From: Rickettsiales bacterium
Lineage (GTDB): Bacteria > Pseudomonadota > Alphaproteobacteria > Rickettsiales > Rickettsiaceae
DNA length: 5,438 bases
Direction: 5' to 3'
Assembly: GCA_947508155.1 (NCBI GenBank)
Contig: CANNRM010000054.1
Coordinates: forward strand, 1 to 5,438
Shown here: positions 4,747 through 5,438 of the stretch, in pieces
Numbering within the stretch: position 1 is the first letter of the stretch
Layout: the number at the start of each line of letters is the position of its first letter
Translations under genes and position numbers: made by a program
The notes under the pieces: generated by a model
What the model was told of the DNA's origin: nothing
What the model saw: only the letters and a program-made list of their open reading frames with translations
Databases searched by the model: none

Positions 4747-5438
4747 GGCAGACCTTTTTATAAACATGATATATAGCACTAAACTCAATAATAATACAGC
4801 AAATAATTGATGAACTAGCGCCAAATGCATCGGAACCACATATATCACCGTACAAATTCCTAGCAATATTTGCATAAACACAGCTGCCACTAACATAATA
4901 ACAATAGCCTTTGGAGCCCTATAAGCAAGCACACAAACCATAATTGCTAGAAAATATGCAACGCATCGATGTAAAAATTGCACAGATGCGGGGTCATAAA
5001 ACATAGTCCAAGAAAACTCAAATTCGGATGGCACAAAACTATTACCCATTAAAGGGAATGTGTTGTATATCATGCCCGCATCGAGCCCGGCCACAAGAGC
5101 ACCGAGGAAGATTTGGACGAATAGGAGAATAAGGGTTAAATATGCAATAAAACATGCACCGTCATTGCGAGGAGCTTCGCCCTCCTCGCAATGACGCCGA
5201 AGCACAACCAACCCTTCCCAAAAGATCACACTATAAAGCACCATCGCCGTTACCAGATGCGCAGCAAGACGAAAATGACTTACATACGGATCATCTACCA
5301 AGCCACTCTTCACCATCCACCAACCCATAAACCCTTGGAACCCAACCAGAGCGACCATTGAAACATAGGGCTTCCAGTCGCGCAAAGCACCTTTATACCA
5401 GAAAAACAAAGCTGGTAGCAATATCACCATTCCAGTAA
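4726..5438 (-). CDS. ctaA: CtaA/Cox15-type heme A synthase, C-terminal part (5' end outside window)
   Basis: Heme A synthase oxidises heme O to heme A in the inner membrane for aa3-type cytochrome oxidase. The frame is open to the right edge: the codons before ATG 5430 read TG, matching the family's GRxTGLxxxLP, so this ATG is not the start and roughly 90-100 residues are missing. Numbering from that Met, candidate heme-ligand and pocket histidines are His52 and His58 (SHFRLAAHL), His154 (QFLHR) and His207 (LVHQLF). The first conserved HR pair lies outside. The motif FVQIFLGALVAGLDAGMIYN (104-123) is diagnostic of the Cox15 type. Six to seven membrane helices are visible. Two repeat insertions are notable. 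Residues 79-90 (RHCEEGEAPRND) come from a 35-bp palindrome in the loop after the helix bearing His58. The final VIASEL plus stop come from a second palindrome. The frame is intact. fabI follows after 92 bp. Confidence 0.95.
   Translation of the reverse strand, partial: TGMVILLPALFFWYKGALRDWKPYVSMVALVGFQGFMGWWMVKSGLVDDPYVSHFRLAAHLVTAMVLYSVIFWEGLVVLRRHCEEGEAPRNDGACFIAYLTLILLFVQIFLGALVAGLDAGMIYNTFPLMGNSFVPSEFEFSWTMFYDPASVQFLHRCVAYFLAIMVCVLAYRAPKAIVIMLVAAVFMQILLGICTVIYVVPMHLALVHQLFAVLLLSLVLYIMFIKRSAVIASEL
5161..5195. repeat. 35-bp palindromic hairpin inserted in frame in ctaA
   Basis: This is a perfect 14-bp stem, GTCATTGCGAGGAG pairing with CTCCTCGCAATGAC, around a 7-nt loop. Its ends are identical to the GTCATTGCGAG ends of the larger elements at 2197 and 4660, so it looks like a miniature of that family. 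It encodes RHCEEGEAPRND in the ctaA frame, in a polar loop between two membrane helices. It is too precise a palindrome to arise from ordinary coding constraint. Confidence 0.85.

Noticed and set aside
2197..5195. CRISPR array from the recurring GTCATTGCGAG repeats
   Set aside because: The copies are kilobases apart, palindromic, of unequal length and not regularly spaced, so they are dispersed palindromic elements.

Overview
The window is an AT-rich stretch in which every gene I can support lies on the minus strand. Transcription therefore runs from the right edge to the left edge. In transcription order it holds the 3' part of ctaA (heme A synthase), fabI (enoyl-ACP reductase), an unrecognised 166-residue protein, mlaE and mlaF (permease and ATPase of an outer-membrane-lipid ABC transporter), virB3, and the 5' part of virB4 (type IV secretion). 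Both ends are cut by the window: ctaA lacks its start and virB4 its ATPase half.

The gene mix points to an alphaproteobacterium, most likely of the order Rickettsiales. The reasons are low G+C, Cox15-type CtaA, a VirB3/VirB4 pair with rickettsial-looking sequence, MlaE/MlaF, and several palindromic repeats in spacers and inside coding sequence, as in the Rickettsia palindromic elements. The genus is not decidable from what I can see.

Region by region: 1-1207 is secretion-system genes virB4 (partial) and virB3. 1208-1391 is a spacer with candidate promoters for virB3. 1392-3087 is mlaF and mlaE, split by an 86-bp palindromic repeat. 3158-3658 is the unknown gene. 3681-3806 is a 126-bp imperfect inverted repeat that ends on the fabI stop codon. 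3806-4633 is fabI. 4660-4746 is a second copy of the first repeat family, reversed in arm order, which supplies the last six codons and stop of ctaA. 4726-5438 is ctaA, with a 35-bp perfect-stem hairpin of the same family inserted in frame at 5161-5195.

The genes do not form one pathway. All but the unknown one concern the envelope or respiratory membrane: lipid synthesis (FabI), lipid trafficking (MlaEF), heme A for cytochrome oxidase (CtaA) and a secretion channel (VirB3/B4). The most distinctive content is the repeat set. Two half-sites, one of TTGC/GCAA type and one of TCAC/GTGA type, are combined head to head in two full elements, and the same family contributes coding sequence to ctaA. 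I see no evidence of an entirely new system. The unknown gene and the repeat-gene fusions are the parts most worth following up.
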